This document shows, piece by piece, positions 54,519 through 63,627 of a stretch of 64,000 nt of DNA. The first letter of the stretch is position 1. Each line of letters begins with the position of its first letter. The translations under genes and the position numbers were made by a program. Below the pieces are notes generated by a model. That model searched no databases, was not told where the DNA came from, and worked only from the letters and a program-made list of their open reading frames with translations. The stretch spans positions 48,803-112,802 of the forward strand of contig NZ_WHOA01000092.1 in the NCBI RefSeq assembly GCF_013141715.1. The letters are read 5' to 3'. The DNA is from Paenibacillus phytorum (GTDB taxonomy: Bacteria; Bacillota; Bacilli; Paenibacillales; NBRC-103111).

Positions 54519-55697
54519 ATGCGAATTTTACACACAGCGGATTGGCATTTCGGTCGAACACTCGAAGGTCGCAGCCGGTTAGAGGAACAGACGGCTTTCA
54601 TGGATGAGCTTGTGCAGATTGTGCAAGATCAAGGCATCGATTTGGTTCTGATCGCGGGGGACATCTATGATAGCGTAAATCCTCCCGCTGCTGCGGAGCA
54701 GCTTTTCTATGAAGGTATTGCCAGGTTGGCTGATGGCGGTAAGCGCCAAGTGGCCATTATCTCCGGCAACCATGATCATCCGGATCGGCTTGCAGCATCA
54801 GGTCCGCTTGCGGCTAAACAAGGGATCACGATTATTGGCTTACCGATCCCTGACATCCAGTCGATAGGTGTTGCTAGAACAGGTGAGTTGGCACGCTTGA
54901 TTGCGCTCCCTTATCCGTCGGAATCAAGACTCAAGGAGCTTCTATCGGATGTAGCCGAGGAGGAAGTGCTGCGCAGTAAATATTCTGAACGTGTGGGTGC
55001 ACTTATTCGTAAGCAAGCGGCTTCTTTTGAAGCTGGCACGGTGAATCTGATCATGAGCCATTTGTACGTACTTGGCGGTCATGAAACGGAATCGGAGCGC
55101 CCAATCCAAGTAGGAGGCGCCTACACGGTGGATACCAATGCTCTGACGGCAGGAGCGCAATATGTTGCGCTTGGCCATTTGCATAGACCGCAAAATGTGA
55201 AAGCAGCATCACCTATCCGTTACTGTGGTTCTCCTATGGCCTACAGCTTCTCAGAAGCGGGTCAAGCGAAGTCGGTCACAGTTCTCGATCTGACTCCGGG
55301 ACAAGCGGCCGAGCCAAAGGAGATTTTTCTGACCTCGGGCCGTCCACTTGTAAGTTGGAAAGCCAAAGAAGGAATTGGACAAGTACATCAATGGCTGGAT
55401 GAACAACGTGATGCTTCTGCCTGGATCGACCTGGAAGTCACAATGACTGAAGCCATGTCTATCGAACAGATTCAATCGCTTCGCAAAGCATATGAAGGCT
55501 TCATACATATTCGACCAATTTATCCGGAGATGGAGGCTGTGCGGGCCGTTGTATCCAGATCTGATCTGTCGATGGAAGAGCACTTCACGCGGTTCTACTC
55601 TCGTCAAACAGGCGGTGCGCAGCCTGAACCTGAATTGGTTCGGTTGTTTTTGGAGCTGCTGCAGGAGAAGGATTTGGCGGATGCTGCTGGGGAGTAG
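54519..55697 (+). CDS. sbcD: SbcD, exonuclease subunit (Mre11-type)
   Basis: 392-residue calcineurin-like phosphoesterase. It begins MRILHTADWHFGRTL, with metal-binding DxH, and has GDIYDSVNPP, ISGNHDHPDR, MSHLYVLGGHE and ALGHLHRPQ, the five Mre11 phosphodiesterase motifs. With SbcC it cleaves hairpins and processes DNA ends. GGAAGGAG precedes the ATG. Its stop is unusually far (467 bases) from sbcC. Confidence 0.97.
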   Translation: MRILHTADWHFGRTLEGRSRLEEQTAFMDELVQIVQDQGIDLVLIAGDIYDSVNPPAAAEQLFYEGIARLADGGKRQVAIISGNHDHPDRLAASGPLAAKQGITIIGLPIPDIQSIGVARTGELARLIALPYPSESRLKELLSDVAEEEVLRSKYSERVGALIRKQAASFEAGTVNLIMSHLYVLGGHETESERPIQVGGAYTVDTNALTAGAQYVALGHLHRPQNVKAASPIRYCGSPMAYSFSEAGQAKSVTVLDLTPGQAAEPKEIFLTSGRPLVSWKAKEGIGQVHQWLDEQRDASAWIDLEVTMTEAMSIEQIQSLRKAYEGFIHIRPIYPEMEAVRAVVSRSDLSMEEHFTRFYSRQTGGAQPEPELVRLFLELLQEKDLADAAGE

Positions 55698-56164
55698 GTT
55701 TGGGAGGCAGACTCTCTCTGGCTTACTCTTTCATTCTTTCTTCCACGAGCTGGGAGAAGCAGCTGCATTTTGTACATCTTTTTCACAAGAAATGGAAATT
55801 AATGTGAGTTTTGATGCGAAAAGTGCAGCTAATATCGCCAAATATACTCAAATAGCTTTAGTTTAGAAGAATTTGATGTAATTTTTGCATCTAACTTCCT
55901 CGAGACTGGATACTGCGTGAAAATTTGCTGCAGTTTTTGCAGTATTCTTAGCAGGAGTGAATGACTTTAAGGCAAATTTGATGAATTGCTTTTGAGGATT
56001 ACTAGTTGCATCGGATTGGTTACAGGAAAGAAACGTTTTGTGCCCAATAAGTGCTTGTGGATAACTTTGAAAAACGAAAGCTGATTTCTATATTAACCAA
56101 GAAAAAACAGATGAAACATCATATACAAGCGATTCTATTGCTTTTATGAAAGGAGGACAAGCGT
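55698..56164. other. 467-base gap between sbcD and sbcC
   Basis: AT-rich, without a convincing gene. It contains several short foldbacks, such as GATGTAATTTTTGCATC at about 55873 and CTGCAGTTTTTGCAG at about 55929. In most bacteria sbcD and sbcC abut or overlap, so this is likely an inserted intergenic repeat. Nothing else is supported. Confidence 0.5.
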
Positions 56165-59100
56165 ATGCGTCCAATCCAGTTGCAGATGTCCGGGCTTCAG
56201 AGTTATCGGGAAATGCAGACGATCGATTTTAGCCAATTAGTGGATGCGGGCGTGTTTGGCATATTTGGGCCAACGGGTAGTGGGAAATCATCCATTCTAG
56301 ATGCGATCACGCTATCGTTATATGGCAAAGTGGAAAGAGCTAGCGGAGGCACGCAAGCGATTATGAATCATGCGGAGCAGACGCTGTTCGTTTCTTTTAC
56401 GTTTGAGCTGACGAATGCGGCTGGCACTGAGCGTTATCGTGTCGAACGGCAATTCAAGCGTGGAGCGGAGATGTCCATAAACGGGACCATTACTCGGCTT
56501 TTACATATCAAAGGGACCGAGACCATCGTACTTGCGGATAAAGCGGGTGAGGTGAATCAGCAGGTACAGCATATTTTGGGTCTGTCTATGCAGGACTTTA
56601 CGAGAGCTGTCGTGCTCCCGCAAGGGAAATTCGCAGAATTTCTGACGTTGACCGGCAAGGATCGTAGGCAAATGCTGCAGAGGCTATTTCACCTTGAACA
56701 GTATGGGGACCATTTGAGCGCGAAGGTTAGTTCCAAAGTGAAAGAAACAGACAGCACAGTTAAGCAGCTTGCTGCAGAGCAGCAGGGGCTTGGTGATGCT
56801 TCAGAGAGAGCGTTAGACGATGCTAATGCCAGACTTCTGGAAGCAGAACAAGAAGCGGTTCGAAGTCGTCTTCATTTGGAACAGCAGGAGAAGTCTTATG
56901 ACGAGCATAAGCAGGTGTTTCAATGGCAGATTGAGAAAGAAGCGCTGGAACAAGAAACGCAAAAGCAGCAGGAACAAGAGGCGTTAATCCTCGAGAAGGA
57001 ACTGCTTCTTCAAAAAGCAGAGCAGGCTGAAAAGGTGAGACCCTATTTGGAGCAGCATGCTTTGGCAGTCAAAGATGTGTTGACAGGGAAAACGCAGCTT
57101 GAGATTGCAGCGGCTTCACAGCAGACAGCGGAAACATCGTATCAGCAAGCAGGTCACAAATTTGAACATGCACAGCAAGAGTTGGCTTTACAGGAAGGGC
57201 CGCTTTTATTGCGCTTGGACCAACTGCAGCAGGCTCTAGTCATTCAGCACGAGCTTGAACAAGTTCAAAGTCAAATCAAAACCACTCAGAATCAAGAAGC
57301 TGAAGCCAAGGCGACTTTAACGCATTTGCAGGCTGAAGTGAGTAAAAACATAGAAACAAAACAAAAAGCAATTCTTAAACAAACGGAGCTTAAAGACCAA
57401 CTGAAATTGGTGGAAACCAATTCTGTATCCCGACAGCTGTTACAATCTGCGTCACAAGAAAAGAAGGCAATTGAACAACTCCAAGCCCAAGAGGTTGAAG
57501 CAAAGAAGGCCAGAGAAGAAAAAGCTGGAGCTTACTCGGTAGTGGAACAAAGTCAATTGCAATTGGCAGCCAAGCAGCAAGTCTTTCAGGTTAAATTCTC
57601 AGGATGGCTGAAGGAGTTGCAGGAAACGGGTTTAGAGGTTAACTTACAGAATGGAGCATTCACCAAGTTCGTCCCTGCTTTACAATCTTACAAAGAGAGG
57701 CGGAAGCTGAGCTGGAAAAGGCAAGAGCGTCAAGCTTTAGCGGCGATTCTTGCCAGTGAGCTTGTGGAGGGGGAACACTGTCCAGTTTGTGGTGCGACAG
57801 AGCATCCGTTAAAACAGCATAGCGAAGTCCCAGCTGAAACTGCAAATGATCTAGAGGCAAATGAAGAACTGCTTGGACAAGTAGAAGAGATGCTTCAGCT
57901 TGCAAAAGAGCGTCAATTCACGGGGCAGCAGTTGCTGCGTAGATTGGCTGCTGTCCATCGACAGGCAGTTGATATGGATGTTCCAACTTCAACGGGACGG
58001 GGACAGGGTGAAGTAGTTAGTCAACAGTTTACAATGGCATGGAGTGAGGGTGAGGCAGCTGCTGGGAAAGAAGAAGGAGCTAATGCCAATCTTTGGGAGC
58101 TTCATGAAGATATAAGTTTTGAGGTTTTGCGTGAGGAATGGAATGGGTTGAAAATGACTTTGGATTCCTGTATTTCCCAGTCTGAAGAACTTGAACATTC
58201 TTTCCAAAGTCTGCAGAAAGAGCATGCACATCTTGCACAACAATTCGTGCAAGCAGGTGCTCAAGTACAAGCGTCTGCGAGCTTATTATCGGAAGCGGAT
58301 AGCAGGTTAACTTCAATAACAACAACGCTAGGTGAGCAGTTAAAAGGTTGGCAGGATCGTCATGCGGAGCTTTCTTGGATAGACGTGGACCAGCAGCTTG
58401 AACAGCTTCTTGCCAATGAGCGATTGGCTGAGGAGCTTCGCGGCCGAATTGAGAAGAGCATCCCGTTTTTGGACGAGCTAAACGGGAAGATCGACGAGCT
58501 CCAGCGCGCCGCACTGGAGCAGGACCGTACTGCCCTGCAGCTGCATGAACGGCTGCAGGGCTTGGCGCAGCTCGCCGCCGACAAGTCGCGGCAGCTCGCT
58601 TTGCGCGCGCCCGGCGCGGCTGTGCCGCAGCTCATCGCGGAGGCTACCTCCGCGCTAGAGCAGCTGCGGCAGCTCGCGCAGATGACCAAGCTCGCGCACG
58701 CTGCTGCGCAGCGCGAGCAGCTCCTGGCGGCGCAGCGCTACAGCGCCGCCGCAGAGGCCGCAGCCGCCGCCGCGCGGCAGCTGGCGCAGACCGAGCGCGC
58801 GCTGCACGGCGCGCTCACGGATAACGGCTTCGCGTCGCGCGAAGCCGCAGAAGCCGCGGCGCTGGCGCCCGAGCAGCGCCGCCAGTGGGCGCAGCTCGCG
58901 GCTGAGCACCGCGAGCGCGAGCAGGCGCTGCGCGCTCAGCTGGCGCAGCTGGCAGCGAAGCTGCAAGGCCGCGTGCTGAGCGCGGCCGAGTGGGCGCAGT
59001 CGCAGGCGCAGCTGAGCGCAGCGAAAGCGGCCGCCGAGGCCGCGCTTGAGACGCGGGCCAAGGCGGCGCAGGGCGCGAGCGAGCTCGCTACGCGGCACGC

Positions 59101-59656
59101 GCGGTGGTGCGAGCTTGAGGCGCGTCGTGCCGAACAGGCGACGCAGCTGGAACGGCTTGGCAAGCTACAAGCCGTGCTTAAGGCCAATGCCTTCGTCGAA
59201 TACCTCGCCGAAGAGCAGCTCATGCAAGTTAGCCGCGCAGCTTCGGAGCGGCTAAGTGAATTAACGCGTCGGCGCTATGCGATTGAGGTCGACTCTGGAG
59301 GAGGCTTCGTCATCCGTGACGATGCCAACGGCGGGGTTAAGCGCCCTGTAAGCACGCTGTCAGGCGGTGAAACGTTCCTTACCTCGCTGGCGTTAGCGCT
59401 CGCGCTTTCGGCACAGATCCAGCTGAAAGGGGAATATCCGCTGGAATTCTTCTTCCTCGATGAAGGCTTCGGTACGCTGGACCAAGAGCTGCTGGATATG
59501 GTTATCGGTGCGCTTGAGAAGCTTCATATGGATAGTCTAGCCGTGGGTGTTATTTCCCACGTTCCAGAGCTTCGTGCTCGTCTAGCTCGTAAATTAATCG
59601 TCCTCCCAGCAGAGCCATCTGGGCGCGGGAGCCGCATTGTCGTTGAGGAACTGTAG
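56165..59656 (+). CDS. sbcC: SbcC, exonuclease subunit (Rad50-type SMC ATPase)
   Basis: 1163-residue Rad50-like protein. The N-terminal ATPase half has GPTGSGKSSILDAITLSLYG. Long coiled coils are separated by the zinc hook CPVC at residues 539-542 (the HCPVCG segment), and the C-terminal half carries LSGGETFLTSLALALALS and FFLDEGFGTLD. The second coil (bases about 58430-59170) is Ala/Gln/Arg-rich and very GC-rich. GGAGGAC precedes the ATG. With SbcD it forms the SbcCD nuclease. Confidence 0.96.
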   Translation: MRPIQLQMSGLQSYREMQTIDFSQLVDAGVFGIFGPTGSGKSSILDAITLSLYGKVERASGGTQAIMNHAEQTLFVSFTFELTNAAGTERYRVERQFKRGAEMSINGTITRLLHIKGTETIVLADKAGEVNQQVQHILGLSMQDFTRAVVLPQGKFAEFLTLTGKDRRQMLQRLFHLEQYGDHLSAKVSSKVKETDSTVKQLAAEQQGLGDASERALDDANARLLEAEQEAVRSRLHLEQQEKSYDEHKQVFQWQIEKEALEQETQKQQEQEALILEKELLLQKAEQAEKVRPYLEQHALAVKDVLTGKTQLEIAAASQQTAETSYQQAGHKFEHAQQELALQEGPLLLRLDQLQQALVIQHELEQVQSQIKTTQNQEAEAKATLTHLQAEVSKNIETKQKAILKQTELKDQLKLVETNSVSRQLLQSASQEKKAIEQLQAQEVEAKKAREEKAGAYSVVEQSQLQLAAKQQVFQVKFSGWLKELQETGLEVNLQNGAFTKFVPALQSYKERRKLSWKRQERQALAAILASELVEGEHCPVCGATEHPLKQHSEVPAETANDLEANEELLGQVEEMLQLAKERQFTGQQLLRRLAAVHRQAVDMDVPTSTGRGQGEVVSQQFTMAWSEGEAAAGKEEGANANLWELHEDISFEVLREEWNGLKMTLDSCISQSEELEHSFQSLQKEHAHLAQQFVQAGAQVQASASLLSEADSRLTSITTTLGEQLKGWQDRHAELSWIDVDQQLEQLLANERLAEELRGRIEKSIPFLDELNGKIDELQRAALEQDRTALQLHERLQGLAQLAADKSRQLALRAPGAAVPQLIAEATSALEQLRQLAQMTKLAHAAAQREQLLAAQRYSAAAEAAAAAARQLAQTERALHGALTDNGFASREAAEAAALAPEQRRQWAQLAAEHREREQALRAQLAQLAAKLQGRVLSAAEWAQSQAQLSAAKAAAEAALETRAKAAQGASELATRHARWCELEARRAEQATQLERLGKLQAVLKANAFVEYLAEEQLMQVSRAASERLSELTRRRYAIEVDSGGGFVIRDDANGGVKRPVSTLSGGETFLTSLALALALSAQIQLKGEYPLEFFFLDEGFGTLDQELLDMVIGALEKLHMDSLAVGVISHVPELRARLARKLIVLPAEPSGRGSRIVVEEL

Positions 59657-59701
59657 CTTTTTCTTGTATACTGCTCCGAATTTACTTAGGAAGGTGAACA
59701 T

Positions 59702-60181
59702 TTGTTAACTTTCGAAAGACAAAATAATAAGTTTAATTTTAGAGTTGCAGGGATTGCTATCCATAACAACAAGATCCTCCTACATACAACCCCAGAACAT
59801 GATTACTGGGTTTTACCTGGAGGACGTGTGGAGTTTAATGAATCAACAAGTGACGGAATCGTGAGAGAAATACAAGAGGAACTTGGCGTCTTATCACATG
59901 TGGAGCGTCTTTGTTATGTGCATGAATTAATATTTACAGAAAATGGTAATAATTTTCATGAGCTCGGATTTTATTATTTGATTTCATTACCAGAGAATAA
60001 CGAGATCATGAATAAGGAATCTGAATTTTATGGGATTGAAGACGGTGGCAGGTTAATTTTTAGGTGGTTTTCATTTGATGAATTAAATCAAATTGAGGTG
60101 TACCCCGAATTTATCAAAAGAGATATTCATGTCCTATTGACTTCTGAAATCATAAAGCATGAAGTGACAAATGAATCATAA
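59702..60181 (+). CDS. Nudix hydrolase
   Basis: 159-residue hydrolase of the nucleoside-diphosphate-X family. The Nudix box GGRVEFNESTSDGIVREIQEELGV sits at about residues 39-62 and has all conserved Glu/Arg positions. The start is TTG 59702, after AGGAAGGTGA. Codon use and AT content differ from the GC-rich sbcC, so it may be a recent arrival. Substrate is unknown. A clear terminator follows. Confidence 0.9.
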   Translation: MLTFERQNNKFNFRVAGIAIHNNKILLHTTPEHDYWVLPGGRVEFNESTSDGIVREIQEELGVLSHVERLCYVHELIFTENGNNFHELGFYYLISLPENNEIMNKESEFYGIEDGGRLIFRWFSFDELNQIEVYPEFIKRDIHVLLTSEIIKHEVTNES

Positions 60182-60227
60182 GCGACAAAGAATCTAGCAT
60201 TCTATTCACAAATCAATATCCCTATCC

Positions 60228-60262
60228 AAGGCTAACGACGCTCCAATTCGTTAGCCTTTTTT
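60228..60262 (+). terminator. Terminator of the Nudix gene
   Basis: AAGGCTAACGA (60228-60238) pairs with TCGTTAGCCTT (60248-60258) and runs into TTTTTT. Confidence 0.9.
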
Positions 60263-60354
60263 ACATCCTCCAAATCATCTTTAGGTGAAGTCATCAAACC
60301 GACTCGTACAAGTTGGCATACACTGCAACATCTTTAGGGAAGAGGAGAATGCAA

Positions 60355-61452
60355 ATGGCTACATTTAATGAGGCTCTAAAACATAAGAACAGAATTTCCC
60401 CCGTTTTACTAAAAAGATCCGAGGTCATGGCAGTTGGTGTTGGCTATGCTGATCCCAGTAAACCGTCACTCGGAGCAGGCGTAATTGTTTACACGCATCA
60501 AAAAACCGTCCCCTCCAGTCTGAGCAGCCTAAAAGGAATGGTTGCCAAAGCAGGCAAGGCTGTTCCCGTTCGTTTTGTGCCTTCTGGGATGTTTAAAACG
60601 AGTGTCTCATCTTCTAAACCAAAAGCCATTAGGCCAACATTGTTTCGCAATAGAATTCGTCCCGTCCCCGGGGGAGTAAGTATTGGTAAACCGGATCCAT
60701 TCTCCACAGGAACAGCAGGCGTCATAGTGATTAAAAACAACCAGCTTTATATTCTGAGCAACAACCATGTTCTCATTAAAAACAACTCCACAGCCTTCTC
60801 AGCAACCGTGCAACCAGGGCCAGCGGATGCAGCACTTACCGGTAATACCATAGGGAGAGCCTTTCAATTCGTGAGATTGCGCCCAGGTGAAGTCAATTTC
60901 CAAGATTCAGCGATAGCCCTGCCATTTTCAAATAGCTTATTGAATCCAAGATACTTAGTCAGCTCATCGGGGCAGCTGGTTACAGTTCCCGGTCACTTGT
61001 TAAGCTACCCTGTCGGTCTTCAAGTGTTTAAATCGGGTCGTACAACTGGGTTTGTCAGAGGAACAGTAGAATCCAATAATGTGGATGTACGTGTTTCTTA
61101 TGGAGGAACTTTAGGGACATTATTGTTCCGAAATCAATCGGTTATTCGTGGGAATACGGGTGCTGTTTCGCTCCCTGGTGATTCCGGTTCCGTATGGCTT
61201 CGCGCATCGGATCGCTTTGCAGCGGCGCTCAATTTCGCAGGTACAGCGGATGGCCTCCGTTCGATTAGTAATCCAATTGGTACAGTTATGTCCACGTACG
61301 GGTTGCGCATTGCCATTCCAGCCCCAGGTGGAACTTTTAAAGCCGGTGCGATTAAAGGGATTGCTCCGCGAGGCAACTATTCATACGTTCAGCAATTAAC
61401 AGATGAACAACATAAACGCACTCGCGCTGTACTTGTTAAGTCATCTAAGTAA
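60355..61452 (+). CDS. Trypsin-like serine protease without signal peptide
   Basis: 365-residue protein with a chymotrypsin-fold pattern: His138 in LSNNHV, Asp184 in QDSAIA and Ser277 in PGDSGS give the expected order and spacing. The N-terminal 90 residues (VMAVGVGYADPSKPSLGAGV and a basic linker) look like a separate small domain. I see no signal peptide or membrane segment, so it is either cytoplasmic or exported otherwise. Start ATG 60355 is seven bases after AGAGGAG; an ATG at 60349 is too close to that site. A terminator follows. Substrate unknown. Confidence 0.75.
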   Translation: MATFNEALKHKNRISPVLLKRSEVMAVGVGYADPSKPSLGAGVIVYTHQKTVPSSLSSLKGMVAKAGKAVPVRFVPSGMFKTSVSSSKPKAIRPTLFRNRIRPVPGGVSIGKPDPFSTGTAGVIVIKNNQLYILSNNHVLIKNNSTAFSATVQPGPADAALTGNTIGRAFQFVRLRPGEVNFQDSAIALPFSNSLLNPRYLVSSSGQLVTVPGHLLSYPVGLQVFKSGRTTGFVRGTVESNNVDVRVSYGGTLGTLLFRNQSVIRGNTGAVSLPGDSGSVWLRASDRFAAALNFAGTADGLRSISNPIGTVMSTYGLRIAIPAPGGTFKAGAIKGIAPRGNYSYVQQLTDEQHKRTRAVLVKSSK

Positions 61453-61470
61453 ATACTGTCATTACATCCA

Positions 61471-61504
61471 AAAACCAATGAGTTTACTCAGATTGGTTTT
61501 TTTG
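61471..61504 (+). terminator. Terminator after the protease gene
   Basis: AAAACCAAT (61471-61479) pairs with ATTGGTTTT (61492-61500), then TTT. Confidence 0.8.
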
Positions 61505-61606
61505 CTTTTTTATTTATTTTTCGACAAAATGCTACTTTATTCCATTCGAAACGTAATAGTTATGGACATAAAAACTTACAGCAGGGTCGAAGGGAGTCAC
61601 CTTATC

Positions 61607-63553
61607 TTGAAACTCACTAAAAAAAGAATTGGAATTATAACGTTGGCTGTAGGAATTATCACAGCTAGCCTAGCAAGTGCGCCGGCGCCTGCTCGTGCAG
61701 ACATCGTATGGGATCATTGGCAGAAAGCAGAGTCACTTCGTGCAAGTGGGAATAAAGATGAGGCTGTGCCGCATTGGAAATTCCTGGCTAATCACTATGC
61801 GAGCGCTGGAGAATGGGAGAATGCAGCTTTATTTAACGGAAACTTGGCCGCATATTACGATACACTCGGTGATTACGATCAAGCGATTAGCTATTACGAG
61901 TCCGAAAACGAGTATTGGGTGAAAGCAGGGAAGGATTGGGGGGCTGTTAAGCTGCAGCGTGCCGATCAAATTCGAACAACGGTTGAATTGTATAGACAAG
62001 AACGTAATGAATCGACGGTACAACAGTTAGCCTTGCCTAAGAACAGCCAATTGGCCAAGTTTGAACCTACATATGGCACTTATCTAGGGATATATTCGGA
62101 GCAGGATCCCAAGGTAGGTAATATTTTTACGAAGATGGAAACTGTTTATGGTAAAAAGCACGCGATTTATTTGGCATACGCACACTGGGGTCAAGGATTC
62201 CCTGCTTCGTATGCGAAGAGAGCTAAAGATGCAGGTGGCGCATTACAAATTGCGTGGGAACCTGACGATGGCCTAGATCCTGTTACTGACGGAACCTATT
62301 TGCGCAAATGGGCACAAGATGCCAAGGCGGCAGGAATCCCGATCTTCTTGCGTTTTGCAGGGGAGATGAATGGCGCTTGGGTCAAATGGCATGGCAACCC
62401 TGCCCAATATATTGCTAAATTCCGTATGCTGCACGATGTATTCGCTGCTGAAGCTCCAAATGTCGCAATGGTTTGGAGTCCTGGTGATGTACCAGCAAAT
62501 GATATTGACCCTTATTATCCGGGAGATGCTTATGTAGATTGGGTTGGGGTTAGCTTATATATTGAGCCTTACGAAAACGGGGATCCTTCTCTGCCTTCCA
62601 TGATTTCTATGAGCAGTGTTGAGAGGTTAACGAGGCTTTACAACACCTATTCGGACCGTAAACCGTTAATGTTAAGTGAAACGGGAGTCCCGCATTACGC
62701 ACACTCGGCAGGCGAAGACTTCACGGAATGGGCGAAACTTAATCTGCAGCGTTTATATGAGATTATGCCTTATAAATATCCAAGATTGAAGGCTATCACT
62801 TACTTTAATGTCGATCAAAAGATGGAAAACGCGAAAAACGACTATTCACTTTCCACTTCATCTGAGATCCAAAATTACTACAGCAAGTTAATTGCTAATC
62901 CTTATTTGTTGTCCAAGGTAACAGACGCAGCAAAACCTAATGATCGTATGGGTTATGTACCCGTAGATGCGAATCATCAGGCTTTTACGAAACAAACCAA
63001 GTTAATTCCCTTTGTCAAAATACCTGACGTTTACATTGGCAAAGTAGAATATATCTTAAACGGACAAGTGATTGCTTCTCAAACAGATCTGCCTTATGGT
63101 CTGGAGCTGCGAGCTGGGGATGTTCCGGAGGGTTCCGTCATTCAGATCAGGGTTTATAATAAAGCCGGTAAACAAACAGCTTTGCGTACCTTCGGTTTAT
63201 CTTCACAAGTATCAGTTGAAATTGATGGGAAAGAGCAGAAATTTGAGCAAGCGCCTGTCATCGTAAAAGGATCAACATTAACGCCACTGCGTGCGATTTT
63301 CGAAGCAATGGGTGCAACCGTTGATTATGAGGCAGCAACTAGAACAGTTACAGCCAAAAAAGGAAGTACAACGTTGCGCCTAACTCTTGATCAGAAAACG
63401 GTGTATGTGAACGGCAAGGCTGTGCAGTTAGATGAGCCAGCTCAGCTGGTGAATGGTTATACACTTGCGCCTGCTCGATTTGTTGGGGAAACATTTGGCG
63501 GCAAAGTCGCCTGGGATGGCACAAGTAGAACGGTTACGATTACAACTAAATAG
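61607..63553 (+). CDS. Secreted GH26-like glycoside hydrolase with TPR-like and copper-amine-oxidase-N-like domains
   Basis: 648-residue exported protein. A signal peptide (about 1-31, to PARAD) is followed by a TPR-like region (about 35-105) and a glycoside hydrolase domain (about 130-420) resembling family 26. The probable acid/base Glu is in RFAGEMNGAW and the nucleophile Glu in LMLSETGVPHY. Residues 470-535 form a beta-rich linker, and the last 120 residues carry two copper-amine-oxidase-N-like repeats. The start TTG 61607 follows AAGGGAG; the open frame upstream overlaps the protease gene and terminator, so it is rejected. Substrate, perhaps a mannan or mixed-link glucan, is not known. 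Confidence 0.8.
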   Translation: MKLTKKRIGIITLAVGIITASLASAPAPARADIVWDHWQKAESLRASGNKDEAVPHWKFLANHYASAGEWENAALFNGNLAAYYDTLGDYDQAISYYESENEYWVKAGKDWGAVKLQRADQIRTTVELYRQERNESTVQQLALPKNSQLAKFEPTYGTYLGIYSEQDPKVGNIFTKMETVYGKKHAIYLAYAHWGQGFPASYAKRAKDAGGALQIAWEPDDGLDPVTDGTYLRKWAQDAKAAGIPIFLRFAGEMNGAWVKWHGNPAQYIAKFRMLHDVFAAEAPNVAMVWSPGDVPANDIDPYYPGDAYVDWVGVSLYIEPYENGDPSLPSMISMSSVERLTRLYNTYSDRKPLMLSETGVPHYAHSAGEDFTEWAKLNLQRLYEIMPYKYPRLKAITYFNVDQKMENAKNDYSLSTSSEIQNYYSKLIANPYLLSKVTDAAKPNDRMGYVPVDANHQAFTKQTKLIPFVKIPDVYIGKVEYILNGQVIASQTDLPYGLELRAGDVPEGSVIQIRVYNKAGKQTALRTFGLSSQVSVEIDGKEQKFEQAPVIVKGSTLTPLRAIFEAMGATVDYEAATRTVTAKKGSTTLRLTLDQKTVYVNGKAVQLDEPAQLVNGYTLAPARFVGETFGGKVAWDGTSRTVTITTK

Positions 63554-63570
63554 AAGAATGACTTCAAGAA

Positions 63571-63627
63571 AAGAAGCTGTTCCATCGCCTGATAAGATAC
63601 TCAGAGCGTTTGAGCAGCTTTTTTCCT
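63571..63627 (+). terminator. Terminator of the GH26-like gene
   Basis: GAAGCTG-TTC near 63578 pairs with GAGCAGCTT near 63616, closing in TTTTTT. Confidence 0.7.

Noticed and set aside
61403..61606. Upstream extension of the GH26-like gene
   Set aside because: It runs through the protease gene end and its terminator. TTG 61607 begins an ideal signal peptide after AAGGGAG.
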